Position numbers and translations under genes: made by a program | From: Gp6-AA40 sp036742665 | GTDB taxonomy: Bacteria; Acidobacteriota; Vicinamibacteria; Vicinamibacterales; UBA2999 | Assembly (NCBI GenBank): GCA_036742665.1 | Contig: DAINQP010000002.1 | Coordinates: forward strand, 7,135 to 71,134 | Length of the DNA stretch: 64,000 bases | Reading direction: 5' to 3' | Notes under the pieces: generated by a model | Seen by the model: the letters and a program-made list of their open reading frames with translations, nothing else | What the model was told of the DNA's origin: nothing | The model's database searches: none | Shown: in pieces, positions 34,265-43,463 of the stretch | How positions within the stretch are numbered: the stretch's first letter is position 1 | How the letters are laid out: each line of letters starts with the position of its first letter

Positions 34265-36760
34265 GTGAATTCGAGACTAATGGTCGGCGGATGTCTGGCG
34301 GTCTGGTCTGTGGCGTTGATTGCGGCCCAATCGGGGCCAACGCCGTCACCGAAGCCTGCCGCACCGCCGGCCGCCCGAGCCCAGTCCGCCCCGCAGCCCC
34401 GAACGATTGCGGCGGTCACTTCCCCGTCGCCGGGTCTGGATCAGGCGGCGGTGCGCAAGCTGCTCGATCAGTACTGTCTCACCTGCCACAACGCGCGCAT
34501 GAAAACCGGCGGGTTGGTGCTCGAACAGGCCCAGCTGGATCTCTCGACATTTGGCGACCACGCCGAGCTCGGCGAACGAATCGTCCGCAAGCTTCGCGCT
34601 GTACAGATGCCGCCGACCGGACTGCCTCGTCCCAACGACGCGACGATGGAGTCGATGATTCGATGGATGGAAGGCGAACTGGACGCGAAGGCGGTCACAC
34701 ACCTGCCGGCGCCCGGTCTCCATCGTCTCAATCGAACTGAATATGCCAACGCGATCCGGGATCTGCTGGGGCTCGAGGTTGATGCCACCAAATTCTTGCC
34801 ATCGGACGATTCGACGCGCGGCTTCGACAACATTGCCGCGGCGCTGACGACATCGCCGGCATTGATGGAGGCCTATCTCTCGGCTGCGGGCAAGATCAGC
34901 CGGCTCGCGATCGGTGACATCAACGCGTCGCGCCAGGAGGTTTACGAGGTACCGGCGGACACGGCGCAGAACTATCACATCGAGGGCCTACCGTTCGGCA
35001 CGCGTGGCGGGATTCTGATCAAGCACCAGTTCCCCGCTGACGGCGAGTACACGTTCCGCGTGAAGGGCGTGACGGGATACTTCACTGCCGTGCTCGGTCA
35101 GATCACCGGCGAGCAGCTCGAGATCACGATCGACGGCGAGCGCGTAAAGCTGTTCGACTGGGACAAGGAGATCAAGGGAACCACCGGCGTCGGCCGGGCA
35201 ACGCCGAAGATTCCGGTGAAGGCTGGTCTGCACACCGTTGGCGTCACGTTCATTCAGACCAACGACCTTCCGGGCACTGAGTTGAATCGCCCGTTCCTGC
35301 GCACCATGAACACGCCGGGGGAAATTCCCGGCTTTCAGTTCTATCCGCACGTCGGGCAGGTGACGATCGAGGGTCCGTTCGACGCGAAGGGTGCGGCCGA
35401 TACGGCGAGCCGACGCAAGATCTTCACGTGCCAGCCGCGCGCAGGCGCAACCGTGCGCGAAGAAGAGCGTTGCGCCCGTACGATTGTGTCAACACTCGCG
35501 AAGCGGGCGTTCCGGCGTCCAACGACGGCCGCGGACATGGACGCCTTGATGGAGTTCTATCGTGCCGGCCGCAGTGAAGAGGGCACGTTCGACGACGGCG
35601 TCCAGGCGGCGCTGCAACGGATTCTCGCCGACGTCGAGTTCGTCTACCGCGGTGAGCCGGAGCCGACGACTGCGGTGGCCGGCAAGCCGTATCGCATCAG
35701 CGATCTCGCGCTCGCGTCGCGACTCTCCTTCTTCTTGTGGAGCAGCATTCCCGACGACCAGCTGATTGATCTGGCGGCTTCGGGCAAGCTGCGCACGCCG
35801 GCGGTACTCGAGCAGCAAGTGCAACGAATGCTCAAGGATCCGCGCGCCGTGGAGCTGATCTCGAACTTCACCGGTCAGTGGCTGGGCGTGCGTTCGCTGA
35901 AAACGAGCGAGCCGATCGTCAACATCTTCCCGGACTTCGATGACAATCTGCGCGCGGCCTTCGAGCGCGAGGTCGAGCTGTTCTTCTCGAGCATCGTCAG
36001 CGAGGATCGCAGCATCCTCGACCTACTGACGGCGGACTACACCTTCGTCAACGAGCGTCTCGCCAAGCACTACGGGATTCCCAACATCTACGGTCCGCAG
36101 TTCCGCCGCGTGACGCTTCCACCGGAGCTGCAGATGCGGCGTGGCCTGCTCGGCAAGGGCGCCATGCTGACCGCGACATCGTCGGCTGCGCGCACGTCGC
36201 CAGTGATGCGCGGCAAGTGGTTCCTGACCACGTTCCTCGGCATCGAGCCGCCGCAGCCGCCTCCCGGTGTCGACACGTCGTTGAAGATCGCGGCCACTGA
36301 CGCGGCCGGCAACGTGAAGACGCCAACGATGCGGCAGATTCTCGAGGTGCACCATACCGCGGCCGCGTGCGCGACCTGCCACAGAAGTTTCGAACCCATG
36401 GGTCTGGCGCTCGAAAACTTCGACGCGACCGGCGCGTGGCGCACGCTCGACGAGGGACACCCGGTCGATGCATCCGGCGTGCTCGTGGACGGCACAAAGT
36501 TGAACGGCGTGGACAGCCTGCGTGATGCGATGGTGAAGTATCAGGGCCAGTTCGCGCGCGTCGTCACTGAGAAACTCCTGACCTACGGGCTCGGACGGGG
36601 CGTTGAATATGGCGATATGCCGCTCGTCCGATCGATCGTGAAAGACGTGGAAACCAGCAAGTTCCGGTTCTCCTCGGTTGTTTTTGGCATCGTGAAGAGC
36701 CCGGCGTTCCAGATGAATATGAAGACCACGGGACCCACCGAGCAGCGCGCGACGCGTTAA
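34265..36760 (+). CDS. Planctomycete-type cytochrome c protein (DUF1587/1595/1592/1588/1585)
   Basis: 831 residues, exported. A c-type haem site CLTCHNARMKTGG near residue 76 is followed by the domain series: DUF1587 (HRLNRTEYANAIRDLLGL), DUF1595 (TIVSTLAKRAFRRP), DUF1592 (LASRLSFFLWSSIPDD), DUF1588 (RRGLLGKGAMLTATSS) and DUF1585 (LTYGLGRGVEYGDMPL). A second CxxCH (CATCHRSFEPMG near 703) lies before DUF1585. Such proteins sit beside a DUF1552 protein in Planctomycetota and Acidobacteriota; electron transfer in the periplasm is expected but the substrate is unknown. It is followed after 10 bases by the DUF1552 gene. Confidence 0.92.
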   Translation: MNSRLMVGGCLAVWSVALIAAQSGPTPSPKPAAPPAARAQSAPQPRTIAAVTSPSPGLDQAAVRKLLDQYCLTCHNARMKTGGLVLEQAQLDLSTFGDHAELGERIVRKLRAVQMPPTGLPRPNDATMESMIRWMEGELDAKAVTHLPAPGLHRLNRTEYANAIRDLLGLEVDATKFLPSDDSTRGFDNIAAALTTSPALMEAYLSAAGKISRLAIGDINASRQEVYEVPADTAQNYHIEGLPFGTRGGILIKHQFPADGEYTFRVKGVTGYFTAVLGQITGEQLEITIDGERVKLFDWDKEIKGTTGVGRATPKIPVKAGLHTVGVTFIQTNDLPGTELNRPFLRTMNTPGEIPGFQFYPHVGQVTIEGPFDAKGAADTASRRKIFTCQPRAGATVREEERCARTIVSTLAKRAFRRPTTAADMDALMEFYRAGRSEEGTFDDGVQAALQRILADVEFVYRGEPEPTTAVAGKPYRISDLALASRLSFFLWSSIPDDQLIDLAASGKLRTPAVLEQQVQRMLKDPRAVELISNFTGQWLGVRSLKTSEPIVNIFPDFDDNLRAAFEREVELFFSSIVSEDRSILDLLTADYTFVNERLAKHYGIPNIYGPQFRRVTLPPELQMRRGLLGKGAMLTATSSAARTSPVMRGKWFLTTFLGIEPPQPPPGVDTSLKIAATDAAGNVKTPTMRQILEVHHTAAACATCHRSFEPMGLALENFDATGAWRTLDEGHPVDASGVLVDGTKLNGVDSLRDAMVKYQGQFARVVTEKLLTYGLGRGVEYGDMPLVRSIVKDVETSKFRFSSVVFGIVKSPAFQMNMKTTGPTEQRATR

Positions 36761-36770
36761 CAGAGGCCTC

Positions 36771-38117
36771 ATGTTCCTGACCAAGAAGCACATCTCACGG
36801 CGAACGGTTCTTCGTGGCGCGGGTGCCACGCTGGCTCTCCCACTGCTCGACGCGATGGTTCCGGCGGCGACGCTGCTGGCGCAGACGGCCGCAGCACCGA
36901 AACAACGGTTCGTCGGCTGCTTCGTGCCGCACGGCATGGCGCCGGGCTACTGGGTCCCCGAGAAAGAGGGCGCGCTTCCCGCCGAGTTGCCGTTCAACTG
37001 GAAATACCTCGAGCCGTTCCGGAATCAGACGGTCATCCTGAGCGGCTTGCACTCGCGGTCGGCCGAGCCGCCTCCGGGTGTGACTGGCGCCGACCACTGG
37101 GTCGCGGCGGCGTTCATGAGCGCGAACAAGCCGAAGAAGACTGCCGGCGCTGACGTCTACAACGGCACGACAATCGACCAACTCATCGCGCAGAAGATCG
37201 GCACCGAGTCGCTGATCCCGTCGCTGCAGCTCGCCGTTGAAGATCCCGGCGCGAACTCCAGCAACTGCGGCGAGGGCTACAGCTGCACGTACACGAATAC
37301 GATCTCGTGGGCCTCGCCGACCTCGCCGCTGCCAATGGAGCTCAATCCGCAGGTGGTGTTCGAGCGCATGTTCGGCGACGGCAGTACGATTGAAGAGCGC
37401 GCGGCGCGCCGCAAGCGCGACGCCAGCATCCTCGACTCGCTGAGCGGCAGTCTGTCCCGCATGCGCACCAGGGTCAGCACGTCGGATCGCCAGCGGCTCG
37501 ACGACTACACCACCAACGTCCGCGAGATCGAACGTCGTCTGCAGATCGCGATGAAAGCGTCAACGGTGGCGCCCGAGGACTTCACGCCGACCGGAGTGCC
37601 GCAGACCTTCGACGAGCACATCAAGATCCAGTTCGACCTGCTCGCGCTCGCCTTCCAGGCCGACATCACGCGCGTCGGCACGCTGCTCTTCGCGCGCGAC
37701 CTCACCGGCCGCACCTATCCGGAAAGCGCGGCACCGACGGCTGGATTCCACGGCGTGTCGCATCATGGCGAGAACCCGCGGCAGATCGGCGAGCTCGCGA
37801 AGATCAACCAGTACCACGTGAAGATGCTGGCGCACCTTGTCGAGAATCTCTCGAAGAAGCAGGAAGGCGACGGCACGCTTCTCGATCACTCGCTGGTGCT
37901 CTACGGCAGCAATATGGGCAACTCCAACCAGCACGTTCACTACGACGTGCCGCACGTGGTCATCGGCGGGGCCAATGGAAGAGTGAAGGGCGGACGGCAC
38001 CTGGTGTATCCGACCAAGACGGTGCCCACCGGCAATCTGCTCCTGAGCGTCCTGGACAAGTTCGACATTCACCAGGACACGATCGGCGACAGCACTGGCC
38101 GCCTGGAGGCGTTGTGA
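36771..38117 (+). CDS. DUF1552 protein, Tat-exported
   Basis: 448 residues with a Tat-like leader (SRRTVLRGAGATLALPLLD). Body motifs match DUF1552: FVGCFVPHGMAPGYWVP, VTGADHWVAAAFMSANKP, RLDDYTTNVREIERRL and GTLLDHSLVLYGSNMGNSN. The alkaline-phosphatase/sulfatase-like fold has been suggested for this type, but activity is not known. It lies between the cytochrome-type gene and an ankyrin gene, with overlapping stop and start, so these three form one operon. Confidence 0.92.
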   Translation: MFLTKKHISRRTVLRGAGATLALPLLDAMVPAATLLAQTAAAPKQRFVGCFVPHGMAPGYWVPEKEGALPAELPFNWKYLEPFRNQTVILSGLHSRSAEPPPGVTGADHWVAAAFMSANKPKKTAGADVYNGTTIDQLIAQKIGTESLIPSLQLAVEDPGANSSNCGEGYSCTYTNTISWASPTSPLPMELNPQVVFERMFGDGSTIEERAARRKRDASILDSLSGSLSRMRTRVSTSDRQRLDDYTTNVREIERRLQIAMKASTVAPEDFTPTGVPQTFDEHIKIQFDLLALAFQADITRVGTLLFARDLTGRTYPESAAPTAGFHGVSHHGENPRQIGELAKINQYHVKMLAHLVENLSKKQEGDGTLLDHSLVLYGSNMGNSNQHVHYDVPHVVIGGANGRVKGGRHLVYPTKTVPTGNLLLSVLDKFDIHQDTIGDSTGRLEAL

Positions 38118-39982
38118 TAACGCCCAAGGCTCAACGCCCAACGCCCAACCACTCCCAACGCCCAACTCCCAAGAAGGCGCATGCCCTGGCATGTGCAGGG
38201 TTGATCGCCGTGGTCGGGCTCGTGATGACGTCGAGCGCTGCCGGGAAGAGCGATGTCGCTGACGCAGCGATGCGCGGCGACAAGGCCGCCGTGCAGAAGC
38301 TGATTGCGTCGAAGGCCGACGTGAACGCACCGCAGAACGACGGCGCGACTGCGTTGCACTGGGCCGTCTATCGCGGCGACAAGGAAATGGTCGGGCTGCT
38401 CGTGCGTGCCGGCGCCAATCCCAAAGCCGCCAACCGCGAAGGCTCGACGCCGCTCTGGCTGGCCGGCATTGCCGGCGACCCCTCGATCGTCGCCGCGTTG
38501 CTCGAAGCGGGCGCCGACCCAAACGAGAAGCTGCCGCTCGGACGCACGCCGTTGATGATCGCGGCGCGCACCGGCAATGTCGAGGCGATCAAGACGTTGC
38601 TCGACAACGGCGCCGATATCAACGCCAAGGATACGCAGCGAGGAACCACGGCGCTGATGTGGGCGGCTGACGAAGGTCATGCCGCAGCCGTGAAGCTGCT
38701 CATCGATCGTGGCGCCGACATCACGGCGAAGTCGAATCCGGCGCCTCGTGGCCGCGGTCCGGCACTCGGTAAGGCGAACGATCCGCGCAAGGCTGTCGCG
38801 GCACAGGGCGCAGCCCTCGCCGCTGGCAATCCTGTCTCGCAGATCCTCCGGGACACGGATGTCGCCGGCAACAACGCCGGACGCGCTGGACGGAATGGCG
38901 GGCGTGGAGCCAATGCCGCAGGCGGCGGGCGCGGCGGGGCGGGCACTCCGACCGGCGCAGCCGGCGACGACCAGCAGGACGACGCGGCCGCGGCTTTTGG
39001 ATTCGTTCGAGGCAGACAGGCACCGAACGACGGCGGTGCTCTGACGCCGCTTATCTACGCGGCGCGCGCCAATGATATTGAGTCCGTCAAGGTGCTGCTC
39101 GCCGCTGGTGCCGACATCAACCAGACGTCGAACTACGGATGGAGCCCGCTCCTCGTCGCCACGCAGAACCGCTACTACAAGCTCGGCGCGTATCTGCTCG
39201 AGCACGGCGCGGATCCGAATCTCGCCAACAAGGGCGGATGGGTACCGCTCTATCTCGCCACCGACAATCGCAACATCGAAAGCGGCGACTACCCAGTTCG
39301 CCGCGGCGACATGGACCACCTCGAGTTCATCAAGCTGCTGCTCGACAAGGGTGCCAACGTCAATGCGCGCCTGAAGGACAGCACCGAGACGCGCACGGTC
39401 TTCACCAACCAGTGGCTCGATGAGAACGGCGCCACCGCGTTCCTGCGTGCGGCGCAGTCAGGCGACGTCGAGCTGATGAAGCTGCTGCTCTCACGCGGCG
39501 CGGATCCGAAGATCAACACCATGCTCAACGTCAGCCCGCTGCACGTGGCGGCCGGCATCGGCTGGGTCGAGGGCATCACCTACGAGTGGTCGCCGAAGGC
39601 GACATTCGAAGCGGTGAAGATGCTGATCGATCTCGGCCTCGACGTGAATCTGCAGGCCGATACGGGCCGAACGGCCATGCACGGCGCCGCCCATAAAGGC
39701 CGGTCGGATGTGGTGCAGCTCCTGTTCGATCACGGCGCGCGTGTGGAGGTCAGGGATTACGGCAATACCGATAACCGCGGCGGCAAGCTGGCCGTGCACA
39801 CGTGGCAGCCAGTGGACTATGCCGACGGTCTGGTGCGCGTCGGCGTGCAGTCGGCCATCGGGCACCCCGAGACCGGCGAGCTGTTGCGCAAGCTGATGAA
39901 GCAGGCGGGATTCGAGGCGCCGCCGATGGGCCGCACGCTCGAGTCGATCTGTATTACCGAAGCGTGCGACACCGGCCAGTGA
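38114..39982 (+). CDS. Ankyrin-repeat exported protein
   Basis: 622 residues. Two groups of ankyrin repeats (residues about 45-205 and 310-560) have the standard GATALHWAVYRGD, EGSTPLWLAGIAG and GRTPLMIAARTGN units. They are separated by a glycine/alanine/arginine-rich linker (near 255-285). A leader with hydrophobic LACAGLIAVVGLVMTSSA follows an odd basic/proline N-terminus encoded by tandem CGCCCAAC units. GTG start overlaps the DUF1552 stop. Ankyrin proteins bind partners; here the operon suggests a binding role for the DUF1592/DUF1552 system. Confidence 0.88.
   Translation: MITPKAQRPTPNHSQRPTPKKAHALACAGLIAVVGLVMTSSAAGKSDVADAAMRGDKAAVQKLIASKADVNAPQNDGATALHWAVYRGDKEMVGLLVRAGANPKAANREGSTPLWLAGIAGDPSIVAALLEAGADPNEKLPLGRTPLMIAARTGNVEAIKTLLDNGADINAKDTQRGTTALMWAADEGHAAAVKLLIDRGADITAKSNPAPRGRGPALGKANDPRKAVAAQGAALAAGNPVSQILRDTDVAGNNAGRAGRNGGRGANAAGGGRGGAGTPTGAAGDDQQDDAAAAFGFVRGRQAPNDGGALTPLIYAARANDIESVKVLLAAGADINQTSNYGWSPLLVATQNRYYKLGAYLLEHGADPNLANKGGWVPLYLATDNRNIESGDYPVRRGDMDHLEFIKLLLDKGANVNARLKDSTETRTVFTNQWLDENGATAFLRAAQSGDVELMKLLLSRGADPKINTMLNVSPLHVAAGIGWVEGITYEWSPKATFEAVKMLIDLGLDVNLQADTGRTAMHGAAHKGRSDVVQLLFDHGARVEVRDYGNTDNRGGKLAVHTWQPVDYADGLVRVGVQSAIGHPETGELLRKLMKQAGFEAPPMGRTLESICITEACDTGQ
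38121..38172 (+). repeat. CGCCCAAC low-complexity repeat in the ankyrin leader
   Basis: About seven degenerate copies of CGCCCAAC/CTCCCAAC are translated as TPKAQRPTPNHSQRPTPKK. They precede the hydrophobic leader and look like slippage-generated DNA. Confidence 0.8.
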
Positions 39983-40010
39983 CGGTCTCGGGGCGAGGCA
40001 TACCTCGCCG

Positions 40011-41102
40011 CTAGACGATCCTGAATAGCCGCCGCGCGTTGCCGGCGGCTATTTTTTTTCTATCTCCTTCACTGATCGCGGCGCGCTCGATCCACCGCGC
40101 GGCCGGCTCCATCACCTCATACGGATAATCACACGCGAACAGGATGCGGTCTGCCCCGATGGTCAGCATCGCGCCGATCAGTGCCTGGTCGCTGAAGATC
40201 CCGCTCGTCGAGACGTAGAAGTTGTCGCAGAGATAGTCCTGGAGCCGGCGCTGCACCCGCTTGTCCGAGGGGTTGTATTCGAAGCAGTGCTGAATGCGCC
40301 ACGAAAAGTACGGCAGCGTCTCGCCAAGGTGACCGAGGATAACGGTCAGCGTCGGAAACCGGTCGAATAGGCCGCTGTAAATCAACCGCAGGGCGTGTGT
40401 CGCCGCTTCCGGGGCAAAGCCCCATGTCGCCCCGATCAGTTCGCTGTGCCCTTCGTAGATCCGCTGATCCAGGGCAGGACGCGGATGCAGATAGATCGGC
40501 GCGCCAAGCGACGCAGCCGCCTGCCAGAACGGCAGGAACCTGGGATCGTCGAGATACTCGACCCGCTGCGGGTCCCGCGTGTTTGTGTAACCGTTGATCA
40601 TCGCGCCCTTCAGTCCGAGCCGAGTGACCGCGCGTTCCAGCTCGAACGGCGCGGTCTTCGGATCCTGCAGCGCGATACTGGCGAATCCGGCGTAGCGGGT
40701 CGGCTGATTACTGACCTCCGAGGCCAGACGATCATTGATCTCACGCGCCGCTGTCGCCGCGGCGACGGGATCAACGATGCCCTGAACGCCCGGGACAGTG
40801 TGCGAGAGGATCGCCACGCTGATACCGCTCGCGTCCATGCCAGCTAGTCGATCCGGGCCGAAGTCCCGCAGCCGTTGGTTGACGCTCGTCATCCAGCCGG
40901 CGTTGTAGTCCATCGTCTTCACCAGCGATTGCAGATCATCGTCACTGCTGGACTGGGCGCCGACGGGCGACGCGCGAAGGCCGCCGAGCGCATCGAAGTG
41001 CTCTTCAACCGCAATCTTCTCGAGCGGTGCAGCGTCGGGTGGTTTGCCGATCGCGGGCAATTCGTAGGTCATGACAGGTGGCTCACTCGGATACACCATC
41101 AA
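40011..41102 (-). CDS. Amidohydrolase of the ACMSD/LigW decarboxylase family
   Basis: 363 residues. The metal and active-site pattern is EKIAVEEHF near residue 28, PIYLHPRP near 198, VILGHLGETLPYFSW near 255 and FACDYPYEVM near 322. This matches the branch of aromatic acid decarboxylases (gamma-resorcylate, 2,3-dihydroxybenzoate) within the amidohydrolase superfamily. The EEHF in place of HxH is typical of it. The gene stands alone between the ankyrin operon and the PEGA gene, with no aromatic-ring genes next to it. A start at 41072 (MTYELPAIG) is an alternative. Confidence 0.85.
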   Translation of the reverse strand: MMVYPSEPPVMTYELPAIGKPPDAAPLEKIAVEEHFDALGGLRASPVGAQSSSDDDLQSLVKTMDYNAGWMTSVNQRLRDFGPDRLAGMDASGISVAILSHTVPGVQGIVDPVAAATAAREINDRLASEVSNQPTRYAGFASIALQDPKTAPFELERAVTRLGLKGAMINGYTNTRDPQRVEYLDDPRFLPFWQAAASLGAPIYLHPRPALDQRIYEGHSELIGATWGFAPEAATHALRLIYSGLFDRFPTLTVILGHLGETLPYFSWRIQHCFEYNPSDKRVQRRLQDYLCDNFYVSTSGIFSDQALIGAMLTIGADRILFACDYPYEVMEPAARWIERAAISEGDRKKIAAGNARRLFRIV

Positions 41103-41264
41103 GAGGCAGCTCGTGCGTACGGATGAGCTGCACGACAGAATCTACACGAAGGGTCCGACATGTTTTCGGACACTCGCCGGATATCATTCGAGCAAAACTT
41201 CGGCTCACGAAGTGGTAGCATAGGCACGCAGTTGGCAGAGCGGCCCACAACCAGAAAGAACATT

Positions 41265-43463
41265 ATGGACGCCGCAGTAGCAGGGATACCTGTCTCTTCA
41301 CCACAACCGACACAACTGACCTTCGAGGATGGCCTCGGTGAGCGGCGGTACGCCGTCGGCACCGTCAGCGAGCCGCTCGAAGTTCTGAAACTGAGTTCCG
41401 TACTCAGTTCGGTGTCGTCCTTCGATTTCGCTCTGCGCGAACGCACCGCTCGACTCGCCGGGTTCCGGCACGAATCGTACGGACGGGTCCGATCGATCGA
41501 GCTCGATCGCCGGACATCGGCGTTGCTCGTGACCTCGGACTATGTCGCCGGCATTCGGCTGTCGACCATGCTCGCCGAGACGCAGAAGCGCGGAATTCCG
41601 TTGGATCTCAATGCGGTTCGCAGTCTCGTGCGTCAGCTGGTCTCGGCTGCCGCGGTGCTGCACGGAACCGCACCCGACGTCGGCAACGGTGCCATCGCTC
41701 CCGAGCGGCTCGTTGTCACGCCGACGGGGCGTCTCACCGTCGTCGAATACGTGCTCGGGGCGGCACTCGAGCAATTGGGCCATACACGCGCGCGCTATTG
41801 GCGCGAGCTGGCGGTTGCCCTGCCCGGCACCGTGGGGACGCCGGTTTTCGATGCGCGCACCGACGTCACGCAGATCGGCGCGGTTGCCCTGGCATTGATC
41901 CTTGGCCGTCCGCTGACGCCGGAGGATTACCCCGAGCGGCTCACTGATCTCATACACACCGCGACCATGCGGACCGTTTCAGGAGCCGTCGAGCCGCTTC
42001 CAGAGAGCGTCCGCGACTGGCTGATGCAGGCGTTGCAGCTCGATCAATGGGAGTCGTTCGCATCGCCAACCGACGCACGAATAGGGCTGGACGAAGCGTT
42101 CGGCGCCGAGAACTCTGTCGTCGAACTGGGCGCGCTGCACGTCTATCTCGCGCGCTATGCGGCGACCGACGCGTCAGTTGAGCCAGATCTCGGACCACGG
42201 CTCGAGGCCATGAAGGCGTTCCTCGCCCGTTATCCGTCACGACGAACGAGCACCTCACCGACGCTCGAGAAGCCTGAACAAACAGTGGAGGCACCACCGC
42301 CCCCGGCCGAACCGGTACGCACCGCCACGGTTGCTGAAACCGAACCGGCACCGGAGCCGGCGCCCGTACCGGAACCTGCTCACGCAGTGGATATCACGCC
42401 TGACGTCCCTGTGAGCGAGCCAGAGGTCGATACGACTCCTCCCGATGTCATCGGCCCGATCCCCAGTTATGCCGAAGAGCGTCGCGGTGCGACGCCGGTC
42501 GTCATGAGGCGCCGTTATCAGCTTATCGCCGCGGCTGCTGGCGTCGTGCTGCTGGTCGGTGCGATTGCAGCATTCTTGTGGTTCCGCGGCGGCGGGACAC
42601 CCACGAGCGGCACCGTGTCGGTGGGCACGTCCCCGGCGGGAATCGCCGTATTCGTCGACGGCCAGCCGCACGGGGTCACGCCGCTCGGCATCGAACTACC
42701 GCCAGGCGAACATGTGATCGAATTAAGGACCGATACCGAGCGCCGCCGTGTTCCGATCACGCTAGCTGCGGGCGGTCAGGTGTCGCAGTACTTTGAGTTC
42801 GCCCGCGCCGCCGCGGCCGCAGCGACCGGCGAATTGCTCGTGCGCACCGAACCGCTCGGCGCCGCAGTGACTGTCGATGGCAATTACGTCGGACGATCGC
42901 CGGTCAGCGTTCCCGATCTGGCGCCCGGCACACATACCGTGCTCATGCAGAACGACGTGGGCACCCAGACCGAACGCGTGATCATCGAGGACGGACGGAC
43001 CGCGTCATTGGTCGTCTCTCTGGGCAGCGCCCCGAACAAAGCCAGCGCCGCAGGCTGGATCCGTCTCGACGCGCCCGCAGACGTGCAGGTCCTCGAGGAT
43101 GGCCGCGTCATCGGCAGCACTGAGCTCGAACGCATCATGCTGCCAGTCGGACGTCATGATCTCGAGTTCGTCAATACGCCGCTGGGCTATCGCGAGCGGC
43201 GAACCGTACAGGTCACGGCCGGGCAGACGGTCACGCTGCGGCCTCAATGGCCACGCGGCTCGATGGCCATCAACGCGATTCCCTGGGCTGAAGTATTCGT
43301 CGACAACAACCGTGTCGGCGAGACCCCGATTGGCAATTTCAACGTGCCGATCGGTTCGCACGAAGTCGTCTTCCGTCACCCCGATCTCGGTGAACGCCGG
43401 ATGTCGGTGACGGTCAGCGTTGGTGAGCCATTGAAGGTTGGCGTCGATCTGAGGTCGAAATAA
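41265..43463 (+). CDS. PEGA-domain protein with degenerate kinase-like domain
   Basis: 732 residues. The N-terminal part (about 70-300) looks like a protein-kinase fold that has lost catalysis: where HRDLKPxN is expected it has GNGAIAPERLVVTPTGR, and no DFG is seen. A proline/glutamate-rich linker follows. One membrane span (LIAAAAGVVLLVGAIAAFLWF) lies near 417-437. Four extracytoplasmic PEGA domains begin near 448, 521, 596 and 664 (for example SPAGIAVFVDGQPHGVTPLG). The start at 41265 has AGAAAG ahead; an ATG at 41160 is possible. It overlaps the next gene by one base and probably anchors it functionally. Confidence 0.82.
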   Translation: MDAAVAGIPVSSPQPTQLTFEDGLGERRYAVGTVSEPLEVLKLSSVLSSVSSFDFALRERTARLAGFRHESYGRVRSIELDRRTSALLVTSDYVAGIRLSTMLAETQKRGIPLDLNAVRSLVRQLVSAAAVLHGTAPDVGNGAIAPERLVVTPTGRLTVVEYVLGAALEQLGHTRARYWRELAVALPGTVGTPVFDARTDVTQIGAVALALILGRPLTPEDYPERLTDLIHTATMRTVSGAVEPLPESVRDWLMQALQLDQWESFASPTDARIGLDEAFGAENSVVELGALHVYLARYAATDASVEPDLGPRLEAMKAFLARYPSRRTSTSPTLEKPEQTVEAPPPPAEPVRTATVAETEPAPEPAPVPEPAHAVDITPDVPVSEPEVDTTPPDVIGPIPSYAEERRGATPVVMRRRYQLIAAAAGVVLLVGAIAAFLWFRGGGTPTSGTVSVGTSPAGIAVFVDGQPHGVTPLGIELPPGEHVIELRTDTERRRVPITLAAGGQVSQYFEFARAAAAAATGELLVRTEPLGAAVTVDGNYVGRSPVSVPDLAPGTHTVLMQNDVGTQTERVIIEDGRTASLVVSLGSAPNKASAAGWIRLDAPADVQVLEDGRVIGSTELERIMLPVGRHDLEFVNTPLGYRERRTVQVTAGQTVTLRPQWPRGSMAINAIPWAEVFVDNNRVGETPIGNFNVPIGSHEVVFRHPDLGERRMSVTVSVGEPLKVGVDLRSK

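Noticed and set aside
40011..41102. Link between this decarboxylase-like gene and the hydroxycinnamate operon at 1-3925
   Set aside because: They are 36 kb apart with no shared neighbours; only the broad superfamily is common.
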